A DNA stretch of 36,668 bases from an uncultured Fidelibacterota bacterium. Its GTDB lineage: Bacteria > Fidelibacterota > Marinisomatia > Marinisomatales > Marinisomataceae. The DNA is taken from contig CACNXV010000006.1 in the NCBI GenBank assembly GCA_902624575.1, positions 1-36,668 of the forward strand, read 5' to 3'. This document shows positions 23,188-30,366 of the stretch, piece after piece. The notes under the pieces are model-generated. The model was not told the origin of the DNA, searched no databases, and saw only the letters and a list, made by a program, of their open reading frames with translations. Within the stretch, counting starts at the first letter, position 1; every line of letters begins with the position of its first letter. The translations under genes and the position numbers were made by a program.

Positions 23188-24244
23188 TTTTTGATAGCTC
23201 TTTGTTTATTTGTGGAATTTTAAGTGGATCGGATACAAGCAATGTTGCCATCCCTACTATGGTTGCTCCAGAATTTAATACTTCTTCAACATTTGAAAGG
23301 TTGGAAATACCTCCTGTAGCTATAATAGGAAATTTATATTTACTTGAAACTAGCTTTACCATTTCTAATGTATTGTCGAAAAGAGTTTCTCCGCTTAAAC
23401 CGCCCCCATCTTTTGAAAAGTTATCTGAGTTTAGACCTAAAGATTTTGCAGTCATATATTTTGAGTTTCCTAAATTGATTGCCACAAATGACATTTTCTC
23501 TAAAATATCACAAATTTTAATGATTTCTTCTCTTGAACTATCTGGAGAAACTTTAATAAAAATTGGTCGAGAAGTTTTGGCTCTCATTTTTAAGAGCAAG
23601 CTCTCTAAACCCTCTAAGTTATCACTTAAACATTTACCATCTGATGTATTAGGACAACTAATATTTAATTCATAAAAAAATTGATTAAAATCAATATTCT
23701 CCAATGTACAATGAATCTCATTAAAGACATCATAATAATCCTGAACATTATTTCCACCAATACTAATACCTATTGGTCTACCAAAATTAATTAGTTTTTT
23801 ATTATTAATGAGTTTTTTGAATTTTTTAACTCCCTTTGTAGGCAGCCCAAGCGAATTTAGAATACCATAACGACCATTATGTCTAACCTCTTGAATCCTA
23901 GGCCTATTATTGCCCTTAGATGGGTCTTTTAAGACAGTTTTATAGGTTATGCCTCCAATTCCTAGTAATTGCCATTGAAATAGCGAGCTTACATCATCTT
24001 TGAAAGATGCTGATATTAATGGAGAAGCAAATTTCAAATCAAACATTTTAACTTCTATATTTTTTGGAACAGCAAATTTAAAAAGGTACTTTAATGGTGT
24101 TGACATCAAAAAATGATTTAGTGCATCTCCAAAAATAATTGCTCTTTCAAGATCTTTTGGAAAAGAGGCTAAAATAGTAATAACGCTTCTTCGAATAATA
24201 CGAAATTGTAATGATAAAAATTTTGACCTTAAGTTATTGAACAC
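23180..24244 (-). CDS. pyrD: Dihydroorotate dehydrogenase, class 2-like
   Basis: A 354-residue FMN enzyme of pyrimidine synthesis. An N-terminal extension of about 55 residues and the 'KTVLKDPSKGNNRPRIQEV' plus 'GILNSLGLP' segments are of the membrane-bound, quinone-using class 2 type. Other FMN-barrel motifs are 'ELNISCPNTSDG' (192-203), 'IFIKVSPDSS' and 'IIATGGISN'. The residue in the catalytic-base place is Cys197, where class 2 enzymes have Ser; class 1 enzymes have Cys. The start codon is GTG, supported by GAGG six bases upstream; it overlaps the TPR gene end by 11 bp. I judge the orthology sure and the class call likely. Confidence 0.88.
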   Translation of the reverse strand: MFNNLRSKFLSLQFRIIRRSVITILASFPKDLERAIIFGDALNHFLMSTPLKYLFKFAVPKNIEVKMFDLKFASPLISASFKDDVSSLFQWQLLGIGGITYKTVLKDPSKGNNRPRIQEVRHNGRYGILNSLGLPTKGVKKFKKLINNKKLINFGRPIGISIGGNNVQDYYDVFNEIHCTLENIDFNQFFYELNISCPNTSDGKCLSDNLEGLESLLLKMRAKTSRPIFIKVSPDSSREEIIKICDILEKMSFVAINLGNSKYMTAKSLGLNSDNFSKDGGGLSGETLFDNTLEMVKLVSSKYKFPIIATGGISNLSNVEEVLNSGATIVGMATLLVSDPLKIPQINKELSKND

Positions 24245-25856
24245 TCAACGCCTCTAATCTTTCTTTTGCAATACTCCCTTGCTCGGAAAAAGGATGATTT
24301 CTTTCCAAAAACTCATAATAATATTTTGCACTATCTGTGTCTGAAATTTCAAAATCATAGTAATTTGCCAAATAGAAGGCTGCAATCAATGCAGAAGTAG
24401 TTTCATTATTAATATTAATTACTTTCTTATAGAGATTTAATGACTCATCAATATCAGTATTCTTTTTACTTTCTGCCATTAATAAAGTCTCTGAAGGAAG
24501 ATGTTTTGATTCGGAATTTTTATTTTTAAATATATACTTTGAGAAATCTGAATTCGGGAATTGACTTAATATAATATTTTCATACTTAGAAGATTTTTTA
24601 TCTTTTTCATTATCATATATTAGATATATTGAAAATACTGCCGAAGAAAATAAATGATGGTTAGGGTAATTTTTTATTATTTCTTCAAAGTACAAAACTG
24701 CCTCATTCTGGCTTGATAAATTAAATGCTAAAATTTCCCCTATATTGAAAATTAATTGAGGTTTTATATCATTTTCTGCAGTCGATAGATCTTTATTAAG
24801 TTTGATTAACTTATTAACATCGTCTCTCTTTTTACCAATAAGAACTTTGAACTCTGAGTTATTATTTTGTCTCATTGATTCGTTCATAAAAAACTGCGCT
24901 CTTTCAAAATCAGTATTTGGTGATTTTAAATATATATTTGATAGTATGTAGTATGACTCAATAGCAGTTTTTGTGTTTGGATAATCCTGTCCAATTCTAT
25001 CTAAATTTTCAATTGCGTATTCAATTTTACCTCTTTGAAGCTCAATTTTTACAAGCTCTAATTCTAAATCTCCTTTAATTGAATTAAAATCATTATCTAT
25101 TAATAATTCTTTAATTTTTTCAGATGACATGTCAAGATTTCCTTGAAGTCTATAAATTTGAACTATTTTAAGATTCGATTCTCTAATTCTCGATGGTGAG
25201 ATAGTGTTGTTTAAAACTTTCTTGTAACTACTAAGAGCATCTTCATACTTTGATTGTTCGAATGAAATTTCAGCTAATTGAAAATAAACCTGCTCTCTTA
25301 ATATTCTATTTTTACTTAACTCTGCACCTAAATTAAAATTCATAGAGGCTTTATTAAGATTATCGATTTCTAATGATATTTCTCCAATTGATAGAGCAAT
25401 CTGAGATTGAAATTCTTTACTATTTGTTAGACTCATTAATTTTTCTAAGTCGCTAATTGCTGGTTGTGGCTTCAAGTCTTTCCATTTACATAAAGCAAGC
25501 CAATATTTTGATTCAAGCTTAAGCATTTCGCTCTTTTCATTAGATAGTTCTGCAAAAATGGATTTTGCACTATCATATTCTCTTCTATAAAAATGTGATT
25601 TTCCTTTAATCAACTTTGCATCTAAAACATATCTACTATCAGAATATTCTCTTAAAACTTTTTCAGATTTTTCAATTGCTTTACCATACAACTGAACTAC
25701 TTGAGAAGATAGTGGTTGTCCTAGGCTTTTAACTCTTAATTGTTCTGCTCTACTAAAGTGGTCTTCAGCATTATAAAATGTATTAAAATATGCACATCCT
25801 TGCAAAAAGAGCAAAAGACATAAGTATTTTATGAATTTTGAATTAAATTCAGACAT
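24234..25856 (-). CDS. TPR-repeat lipoprotein ('CAYFNTFYNA' type)
   Basis: About 540 residues. A lipoprotein signal ends in 'LQGC' (Cys21), followed by 'CAYFNTFYNAEDHFSRAEQL', an opening I know from large TPR lipoproteins of FCB-group bacteria. At least ten tetratricopeptide-like helical repeats fill the rest ('AKLIKGKSHFYRREYDSAKS', 'YFQLAEISFEQSKYEDALSS', 'YYILSNIYLKSPNTDFERAQ'). It may act like BamD or other periplasmic scaffolds, but a specific role cannot be assigned. A GTG lies one codon upstream of the ATG chosen here (25856). The ATG is only 17 bp from the divergent bolA start. Confidence 0.82.
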   Translation of the reverse strand: MSEFNSKFIKYLCLLLFLQGCAYFNTFYNAEDHFSRAEQLRVKSLGQPLSSQVVQLYGKAIEKSEKVLREYSDSRYVLDAKLIKGKSHFYRREYDSAKSIFAELSNEKSEMLKLESKYWLALCKWKDLKPQPAISDLEKLMSLTNSKEFQSQIALSIGEISLEIDNLNKASMNFNLGAELSKNRILREQVYFQLAEISFEQSKYEDALSSYKKVLNNTISPSRIRESNLKIVQIYRLQGNLDMSSEKIKELLIDNDFNSIKGDLELELVKIELQRGKIEYAIENLDRIGQDYPNTKTAIESYYILSNIYLKSPNTDFERAQFFMNESMRQNNNSEFKVLIGKKRDDVNKLIKLNKDLSTAENDIKPQLIFNIGEILAFNLSSQNEAVLYFEEIIKNYPNHHLFSSAVFSIYLIYDNEKDKKSSKYENIILSQFPNSDFSKYIFKNKNSESKHLPSETLLMAESKKNTDIDESLNLYKKVININNETTSALIAAFYLANYYDFEISDTDSAKYYYEFLERNHPFSEQGSIAKERLEALSVQ

Positions 25857-25873
25857 CACATTACTAATTTACA
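25857..25873. promoter_or_regulatory. 17-bp intergenic gap between divergent genes
   Basis: The ATG codons of the TPR lipoprotein (minus) and bolA (plus) are separated by only 17 AT-rich bases, with no Shine-Dalgarno for either gene. Promoters must lie inside the opposite coding sequence, or the mRNAs are leaderless or nearly so. I see no convincing -35/-10 pair. Confidence 0.3.
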
Positions 25874-26161
25874 ATGAAGCTTGAAGAATTACAGAACATA
25901 ATTTCTAAAAAAATCTCAGATGTCATCACTGTTGATCATATCAATGTCTATGACTATACTGCTCAGCACGAAAATCATGCTACCTTTGAGGGTAATTATC
26001 ACTTAAGTATGACCTTGGTAAGTCCTGATTTTGAAGGAATGACTCTAATAAAACGACATCAGCTTGTTTATAAAGCTCTTGATGAATACATGCATGGTGA
26101 AATACATGCACTTACAATGAAAACACTCACCCCTGACGAACACGAAAAAAGCCAACAGTAA
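25874..26161 (+). CDS. BolA family protein
   Basis: A 95-residue BolA-fold protein. The core 'LVSPDFEGMTLIKRHQLVYKAL' carries the family 'F-x-G-x-x-x-x-x-R-H' pattern and the helix 'VYKALDEYMHGEIHALTMKT' ends in 'LTPDEH', as in IbaG/BolA. BolA proteins bind monothiol glutaredoxins through a shared [2Fe-2S] cluster and act in iron-sulfur trafficking; no glutaredoxin is in the window. The stop is immediately followed by the photolyase ATG (no gap), so the two are one unit. Confidence 0.88.
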   Translation: MKLEELQNIISKKISDVITVDHINVYDYTAQHENHATFEGNYHLSMTLVSPDFEGMTLIKRHQLVYKALDEYMHGEIHALTMKTLTPDEHEKSQQ

Positions 26162-27649
26162 ATGAAATCTCTACTGATTGTTTTAGGAAATCAATTATTC
26201 GATAAATCTCATCATCCTGAAGATATAACTGATATTTTTATGTGCGAAGATTTTGATCTTTGTACATATGAAAAGCATCACAAAAAGAAGATTTCTTTCT
26301 TTTTAACCGCTATGAGAGAATATAAAGATGAAATGATTAATTCAGGTTATAATGTTATCTATAAAGATTTTGACGATGCATTCAAAGAATCCTATATATC
26401 AAAGCTTCAAAAAAGTATTGAAGATATTAAGCCTGATAAAATTTACATTTTTCAGATCGAAGATAAGAATTTTGAAGGTGAGCTCATTTCTTTCATTGAT
26501 GAACAAAAATTAGATTTTGAGATACTCCAAACACCAATGTTTATTCACAGCAGAAGATATTTCAATGATTATCAAGAAAATAGGAAAACATTACTTCTTG
26601 AAAATTTCTATAGGAAAACTAGAAAAGAGTTGGATATTTTAATGGAAGATGGTCAACCAGTTGGTGGTCAATGGAACTATGATGAATTAAACAGAAAAAA
26701 AATTCCAAAAGGTCTTGAAATTCCAAATAATTCAACGTTCACGAGTAAATATCTCAAAACAGTTAACAATTTTATTTTAGAAAATTTTTCAAATCATCCT
26801 GGTGAATTAAGTGATGAATTTTGGGTACCATTTTCAAGGAAAGAAGCTTTAGCTTATCTTGAACATTTCTTTAAAATAAAATTTGAACTATTTGGTCCTT
26901 ATGAAGATGCTATTTACGAAAATCATAGCTTTTTATTTCATTCAGCAATAAGCCCACTATTAAACATAGGACTTTTGACACCTGAAGATGTAATTACAAA
27001 AGCTATTAAATATAGTAAAGAAAATAATATTTCTATTAACTCTGTAGAAGGATTTGTAAGACAAATAATGGGTTGGAGAGAATTCATCAGAGGCGTTTAC
27101 CAAAGCAGAAGTCAAGATCAAATAGGTAAAAATTTCTTTAATAACGATAGAATGTTAACTAAAGATTGGTATGAAGGTACCACTGGTATTGACCCGCTTG
27201 ATGATGCAATTAAACTCACTTTAAAGCATGGTTATACACACCACATTAATAGATTGATGGTTATATCAAATGTAATGAATCTATCCGGAATTCATCCTGA
27301 TGAAATATATAAATGGTTTATGGAAATGTTTGTTGACTCTTCAGAATGGGTCATGGTTCCAAATGTTTATGGAATGGGAACATTTGCAGACGGAGGAGTA
27401 TTTTCTACTAAACCCTATATTTGCGGATCTAGTTATATGATTAAAATGAGTAATTTCAAAAAAGGACCATGGTGCGATATTGTTGATGGACTTTATTGGT
27501 CTTTTATTAAAAATAATTTAGACTATTTTAAAACTAATCCAAGACTTGCTGTGATGCCTAGGGCTCTTGAACGGTTAAAAGATGAACGAAAAGAACTAAT
27601 TTTTAGTGCATCTGAGAATTTTTTAAAAGAAAAAACTACTTCTTCTTAA
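26162..27649 (+). CDS. Photolyase of the FeS-BCP (PhrB, (6-4)-type) family lacking cluster cysteines
   Basis: A 495-residue protein of the prokaryotic (6-4) photolyase family. The opening 'SLLIVLGNQLFDKSHHPED', the 'MGWREFIRGVYQ' segment (303-314), 'DWYEGTTGIDPLDDAI' (335-350), 'GYTHHINRLMVISNVM' (357-372) and 'DSSEWVMVPNVYGMGTFADG' (392-411) all fit, covering the FAD pocket. PhrB proteins bind a [4Fe-4S] cluster through four cysteines. Here the first site reads 'NLSG' (Ser375 for Cys), and the 'YCKGC..C' block is replaced by 'NFKKGPWCDI' (431-440), so no cluster set remains. It should repair UV (6-4) lesions using blue light, though function without the cluster is unproven. It directly follows bolA. 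Confidence 0.88.
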   Translation: MKSLLIVLGNQLFDKSHHPEDITDIFMCEDFDLCTYEKHHKKKISFFLTAMREYKDEMINSGYNVIYKDFDDAFKESYISKLQKSIEDIKPDKIYIFQIEDKNFEGELISFIDEQKLDFEILQTPMFIHSRRYFNDYQENRKTLLLENFYRKTRKELDILMEDGQPVGGQWNYDELNRKKIPKGLEIPNNSTFTSKYLKTVNNFILENFSNHPGELSDEFWVPFSRKEALAYLEHFFKIKFELFGPYEDAIYENHSFLFHSAISPLLNIGLLTPEDVITKAIKYSKENNISINSVEGFVRQIMGWREFIRGVYQSRSQDQIGKNFFNNDRMLTKDWYEGTTGIDPLDDAIKLTLKHGYTHHINRLMVISNVMNLSGIHPDEIYKWFMEMFVDSSEWVMVPNVYGMGTFADGGVFSTKPYICGSSYMIKMSNFKKGPWCDIVDGLYWSFIKNNLDYFKTNPRLAVMPRALERLKDERKELIFSASENFLKEKTTSS

Positions 27650-27770
27650 GCTCATCTAAAATTTCTTCCAAAAGCTCGTTTGTTCTCTCCTGTCGAGTTA
27701 CATAAAAATAAAGAGGGTAAACTCCAAAAGTTATTAATGATAATAGTAGAAATTTTATAAAAGGCCACAT
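27636..27770 (-). CDS. 44-aa membrane protein
   Basis: A 44-codon frame from ATG at 27770 to TAG at 27636. It encodes an N-terminal hydrophobic segment ('FLLLSLITFGVYPLYFYVT') and then a charged helix 'QERTNELLEEILDELKKK'. The 'L-I-T-F-G-x-Y-P-L-Y-F' pattern resembles small DUF4234-like membrane proteins. It begins 2 bp after the thioredoxin-like stop, so it is the last gene of that operon, and its end overlaps the convergent photolyase gene by 14 bp. The sequence beneath is otherwise non-coding. Confidence 0.72.
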   Translation of the reverse strand: MWPFIKFLLLSLITFGVYPLYFYVTRQERTNELLEEILDELKKK

Positions 27771-27772
27771 AA

Positions 27773-28342
27773 CTAATCCTCGCTGTAATTTGGTGTTGGT
27801 GGAATACCTAATGAAATCTCAAATAAATCACTTTCAAGTGATGCTTGTTCAGAAGAAGGTGATTCTACTATCCGCCCTAATTCAATATTATCTTTACTAA
27901 TAATTAGAGTTGGGACATAGCGTATATCCTTGCCTTCTTGCTCATTGCTCGGGCTCATTTTTTCCCTATCAACTGTTATAATTTTTACTTCACTGAAATC
28001 AACGTTTAGAGCGTTAAAAATTTTTTCTAATCTTGGCACCTCTCTCTTGCTGTCTCCACACCAAGTACCAAGAAAAAGCTCATATTCATATTGTTCTGGA
28101 TTTGATATTGCTGATAATAATTCTAAATCTACATCATAACTATCAAATTCATCATTATACCATTCTGCAAAAGGTTCTTGCTTTAATTCATCAATCAAGA
28201 CTTCACCAAGTAACATTGGTTTTCCAGTAACAGGATCTTTAAACATCCCTTCAGGAATGTTGGAAGAAGGATAAAACTTATACGCTAATACAAAGCACGT
28301 TAGTGCAATGCAAAGTGTGAATATTTTATTTTTCGAGTTCAT
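27773..28342 (-). CDS. Thioredoxin-like membrane-anchored protein with CxxS site
   Basis: A 189-residue protein with an N-terminal signal anchor (about 7-22) and a thioredoxin fold. The active-site segment is 'GTWCGDSKREVP' (92-103), so Cys95 is followed by Gly-Asp-Ser, a monothiol CxxS rather than CxxC motif. The cis-Pro loop is 'RYVPT' (141-145). The domain would face the periplasm. CxxS proteins cannot do ordinary disulfide reduction and tend to trap thiols or bind metals; the role here is open. The start overlaps the CPBP protease gene by 17 bp. Confidence 0.82.
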   Translation of the reverse strand: MNSKNKIFTLCIALTCFVLAYKFYPSSNIPEGMFKDPVTGKPMLLGEVLIDELKQEPFAEWYNDEFDSYDVDLELLSAISNPEQYEYELFLGTWCGDSKREVPRLEKIFNALNVDFSEVKIITVDREKMSPSNEQEGKDIRYVPTLIISKDNIELGRIVESPSSEQASLESDLFEISLGIPPTPNYSED

Positions 28343-29219
28343 TGTAGTACTTAAAGATAAAATAAGTACAAATTATGGTACATGACAAAGTAATTACAGA
28401 GCCTTCAATTCCAAAAGCTCCACCCGAAATAATATCAGGAACATTTCCAGTATTTTCATGTGCAACCATTTTCCAAGAGTCTACATTTATTCCACTAATT
28501 TCAAAGCCCAATAATCCTTGGAAAAAATTCCATCCAAAGTGAAAGAATGTTGGAAACCATAGATTTTTTGTGAATGTATAACTAATTCCCAAAATAAAAC
28601 CTGCTGCAAACAATTCAGTCATTGGTACCCAATTACTCCAAACACTAGGATTTCCAGCATGCATTAAAGCAAATAATAAGGATGATCCACCTAATGCAAT
28701 CCACCTATTTTTTGATGAGTCCATCATATTATTCAAAATATAACCTCTAAAAATAAGCTCTTCATCAAAAGCAGCCATAAACAACATCGCACTTACAATA
28801 AAAACTCCTGGCTTAAAACCAACAAAACCTTTGACATTAATAGCTCCAATTAGCCATAATATCATAAATAACCCACCAATAAAAGCTAAAGCAAAAGCGA
28901 GACCAATTAACATTTCTTTTCCTTTATCTTTCATTGATAGCCCAATTGATTCAAGAGGTTTTCTATCAATGTACTTAGTTGCGATCCATAACGCTAAAAA
29001 GCTTCCGAGAAGCGAAAATGCTGTTAGAACTAAATAAATAGGTGAATCAAAACTCATTTCACTAAAAAAAGATTCTGCTGATTCTGGATTGGCCATATCA
29101 ACTCCAGAAACTACCATAATTAATACTACAGCAATTGCCTGAACAAATCCCATTATTATTAACCACATTGGCATAAAAATTATTGATCTTAAAAATCCAT
29201 TACTTATTCTTGGTTCCAT
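28326..29219 (-). CDS. CPBP-family intramembrane metalloprotease
   Basis: A multi-helix membrane protein with the three CPBP (Abi/CAAX-like) motifs: 'DEELIFRGY' (E-E-x3-R), 'FALMH' (F-x3-H) and 'HFGWN' (H-x3-N). These bind the catalytic metal of prenyl-protein-type intramembrane proteases. The frame is open up to a TTG at 29264 and there is an ATG at 29249, but the ATG at 29219 has the best Shine-Dalgarno (AAGGAAG, 5 bp spacing) and gives 297 residues. Bacterial CPBP proteins often serve in bacteriocin self-immunity or membrane stress. It lies 10 bp after the MORN gene. Confidence 0.85.
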   Translation of the reverse strand: MEPRISNGFLRSIIFMPMWLIIMGFVQAIAVVLIMVVSGVDMANPESAESFFSEMSFDSPIYLVLTAFSLLGSFLALWIATKYIDRKPLESIGLSMKDKGKEMLIGLAFALAFIGGLFMILWLIGAINVKGFVGFKPGVFIVSAMLFMAAFDEELIFRGYILNNMMDSSKNRWIALGGSSLLFALMHAGNPSVWSNWVPMTELFAAGFILGISYTFTKNLWFPTFFHFGWNFFQGLLGFEISGINVDSWKMVAHENTGNVPDIISGGAFGIEGSVITLSCTIICTYFIFKYYNELEK

Positions 29220-29229
29220 TTTAACTTCC

Positions 29230-29637
29230 TTACTTTGTTGGTTTTCCATTTTTGTATTTAACAACCTCTATAAGCTTTCCTGCTTCGTCAAAAAATGATA
29301 CATCTCCATTAAGATTGCCTTTTTTGTATTCAACTTGAACATAAATTTTTCCATTTTCATGGTAAAAAGTGTATGGTCCATGAAATTTTCCATTTCGATA
29401 GTTAGCGTCTGTTCTAATTTGACCACTTTCATAAAAATCTTTATAAGGCCCGTGATTCATTCTTCCCTTTACACTTCTAATCATCTTTATATTTATCTGT
29501 TTATCATCATAGTATTCAGTATATGTTCTTAATTCTGTATTTCGGTGAAATAAATTTGATTCAAGCCCATTACTAGTTGCTACCTGACTGTAAGCAGTCG
29601 AAATCAAAATGAATAGTGTTATAATATATTTAATCAT
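29230..29637 (-). CDS. Secreted MORN-repeat (YwqK-like) protein
   Basis: A 135-residue protein with a signal peptide (MIKYIITLFILISTAYS) and three or four beta-hairpin repeats of the type 'G-P-Y-x-F-Y-x-x-G-x-x': 'GPYKDFYESGQIRTDANYRN', 'GPYTFYHENGKIYVQVEY' and 'NGDVSFFDEAGKLIEVVKY'. Such repeats are called YwqK or MORN. I chose the ATG at 29637, since upstream codons read 'FLKKIFKKYLYL', overlap the regulator's coding sequence and precede an obvious signal peptide. The start overlaps the XRE gene end by 8 bp. An exported, membrane-facing repeat protein is likely, with unknown target. Confidence 0.78.
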   Translation of the reverse strand: MIKYIITLFILISTAYSQVATSNGLESNLFHRNTELRTYTEYYDDKQINIKMIRSVKGRMNHGPYKDFYESGQIRTDANYRNGKFHGPYTFYHENGKIYVQVEYKKGNLNGDVSFFDEAGKLIEVVKYKNGKPTK

Positions 29638-29827
29638 TTTTAAATATAAATATTTCTTGAAGATCTTTTTTAAAAAAACGAACAATCTTTATAGTTAAAG
29701 TTAGAGAAGGATCAAATTTACCTGTTTCGATGGAGTTTATAGTCTGTCTACTGACATTTAGAATTTCAGCTAACTTTTGTTGGCTAATTTTTTTTTCTGC
29801 TCTTAGTTTTTTTATATTATTTTTCAT
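29630..29827 (-). CDS. Small XRE-family transcriptional regulator
   Basis: A 65-residue Cro/CI-type repressor that is only a helix-turn-helix domain: 'LRAEKKISQQKLAEILNVSR' and 'QTINSIETGKFDPSLTLTIK' hold the two helices, and the C-terminal 'KKDLQEIFIF' is typical of the YozG-like group. Members are nearly always found beside a membrane protein, as here (2-bp gap to the upstream 146-aa gene). An imperfect palindrome overlapping the promoter at 30308-30348 is its likely operator, giving autoregulation. The downstream MORN gene overlaps it by 8 bp. Confidence 0.9.
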   Translation of the reverse strand: MKNNIKKLRAEKKISQQKLAEILNVSRQTINSIETGKFDPSLTLTIKIVRFFKKDLQEIFIFKND

Positions 29828-29829
29828 TA

Positions 29830-30270
29830 TTAATAGAATTTTTTATAAAAATACATTTGACCAATTATCATCCCAAGAACTGAGCACCCAAAATAATCCA
29901 TAAATTGTGGTTGGTATTCAGTATAAATCGATACATAGTTTAAAAATAGTCCAAAAATAGCAAAGCCCATAAAGCCTGACATCAATGAAAAATCATGATA
30001 TTTTTTATATAGCTCATCCTGACTTTGATATAATTTATAAGCATATTTAACAGTAAAAGTAACAGTAATTAATACTGTTAATGGAATACCATAGTACACT
30101 GAAGGATGTAATATTTCAGACCACATAATGATTGCCGATTTATCAAAAGAGAGTCCTATAAAAAATCCGCTAAGAATAGCTGACAATAAAACTTTTTTGG
30201 CAAGCTTCTTGTCTTCTTTACTTAATGAAGAATATTCAAACCATAATCCTTTATGTGTTATTTTAGTCAT
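29830..30270 (-). CDS. Four-helix membrane protein, partner of the XRE regulator
   Basis: A 146-residue protein with four hydrophobic helices (about 28-44, 56-76, 92-112, 120-138) and a central charged 'YQSQDELYKKYHDFSLMSGF' loop. Membrane proteins of this design, with a 'Q-D-E-L' loop after helix 2, are the usual partners of small XRE regulators; the pair is thought to sense membrane or ligand state. No catalytic motif is seen. The ATG is preceded by AAGGAGA, a strong Shine-Dalgarno. It is the first gene of the six-gene operon. Confidence 0.78.
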   Translation of the reverse strand: MTKITHKGLWFEYSSLSKEDKKLAKKVLLSAILSGFFIGLSFDKSAIIMWSEILHPSVYYGIPLTVLITVTFTVKYAYKLYQSQDELYKKYHDFSLMSGFMGFAIFGLFLNYVSIYTEYQPQFMDYFGCSVLGMIIGQMYFYKKFY

Positions 30271-30307
30271 TATTTCTCCTTAATATCTTTTAGTAAAAAA
30301 CTACATA

Positions 30308-30336
30308 ATAGTAAAATAAACTAATTAAAATGTCAA
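30308..30336 (-). promoter_or_regulatory. Sigma-70-type promoter of the XRE operon
   Basis: On the minus strand TTGACA (30336-30331) is a consensus -35, followed after 17 bp by TACTAT (30313-30308) as a -10. A transcript starting near 30301 would have a leader of about 30 nt with AAGGAGA before the ATG at 30270. The -35 lies inside the palindrome, which would let a repressor block RNA polymerase. Confidence 0.6.
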
Positions 30337-30348
30337 GTACACTTTACA
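30331..30348. promoter_or_regulatory. Palindromic operator candidate for the XRE regulator
   Basis: TGTCAAGTACACTTTACA matches its own reverse complement at seven of nine positions in each half (TGTCAAGTA against TGTAAAGTG). It covers the -35 of the XRE operon and sits 18 bp before the divergent amidase ATG. It may therefore regulate both directions. This is read from sequence alone. Confidence 0.55.
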
Positions 30349-30366
30349 AAAAAGGAATATTTAAAA

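Noticed and set aside
23202-23675. 157-codon plus-strand frame inside pyrD
   Set aside because: It is the antisense shadow of a well-supported gene and has no recognisable domain or ribosome site.
23180-24244. Class 1B dihydroorotate dehydrogenase (because of the Cys)
   Set aside because: No PyrK partner gene is present, and the N-terminal extension and 'KDPSKGNNRPRI' region are of class 2 type.
29230-29637. Toxin-antitoxin system (YwqK-type antitoxin naming)
   Set aside because: The repeats fit that automatic label, but the protein has a signal peptide and there is no toxin gene beside it.
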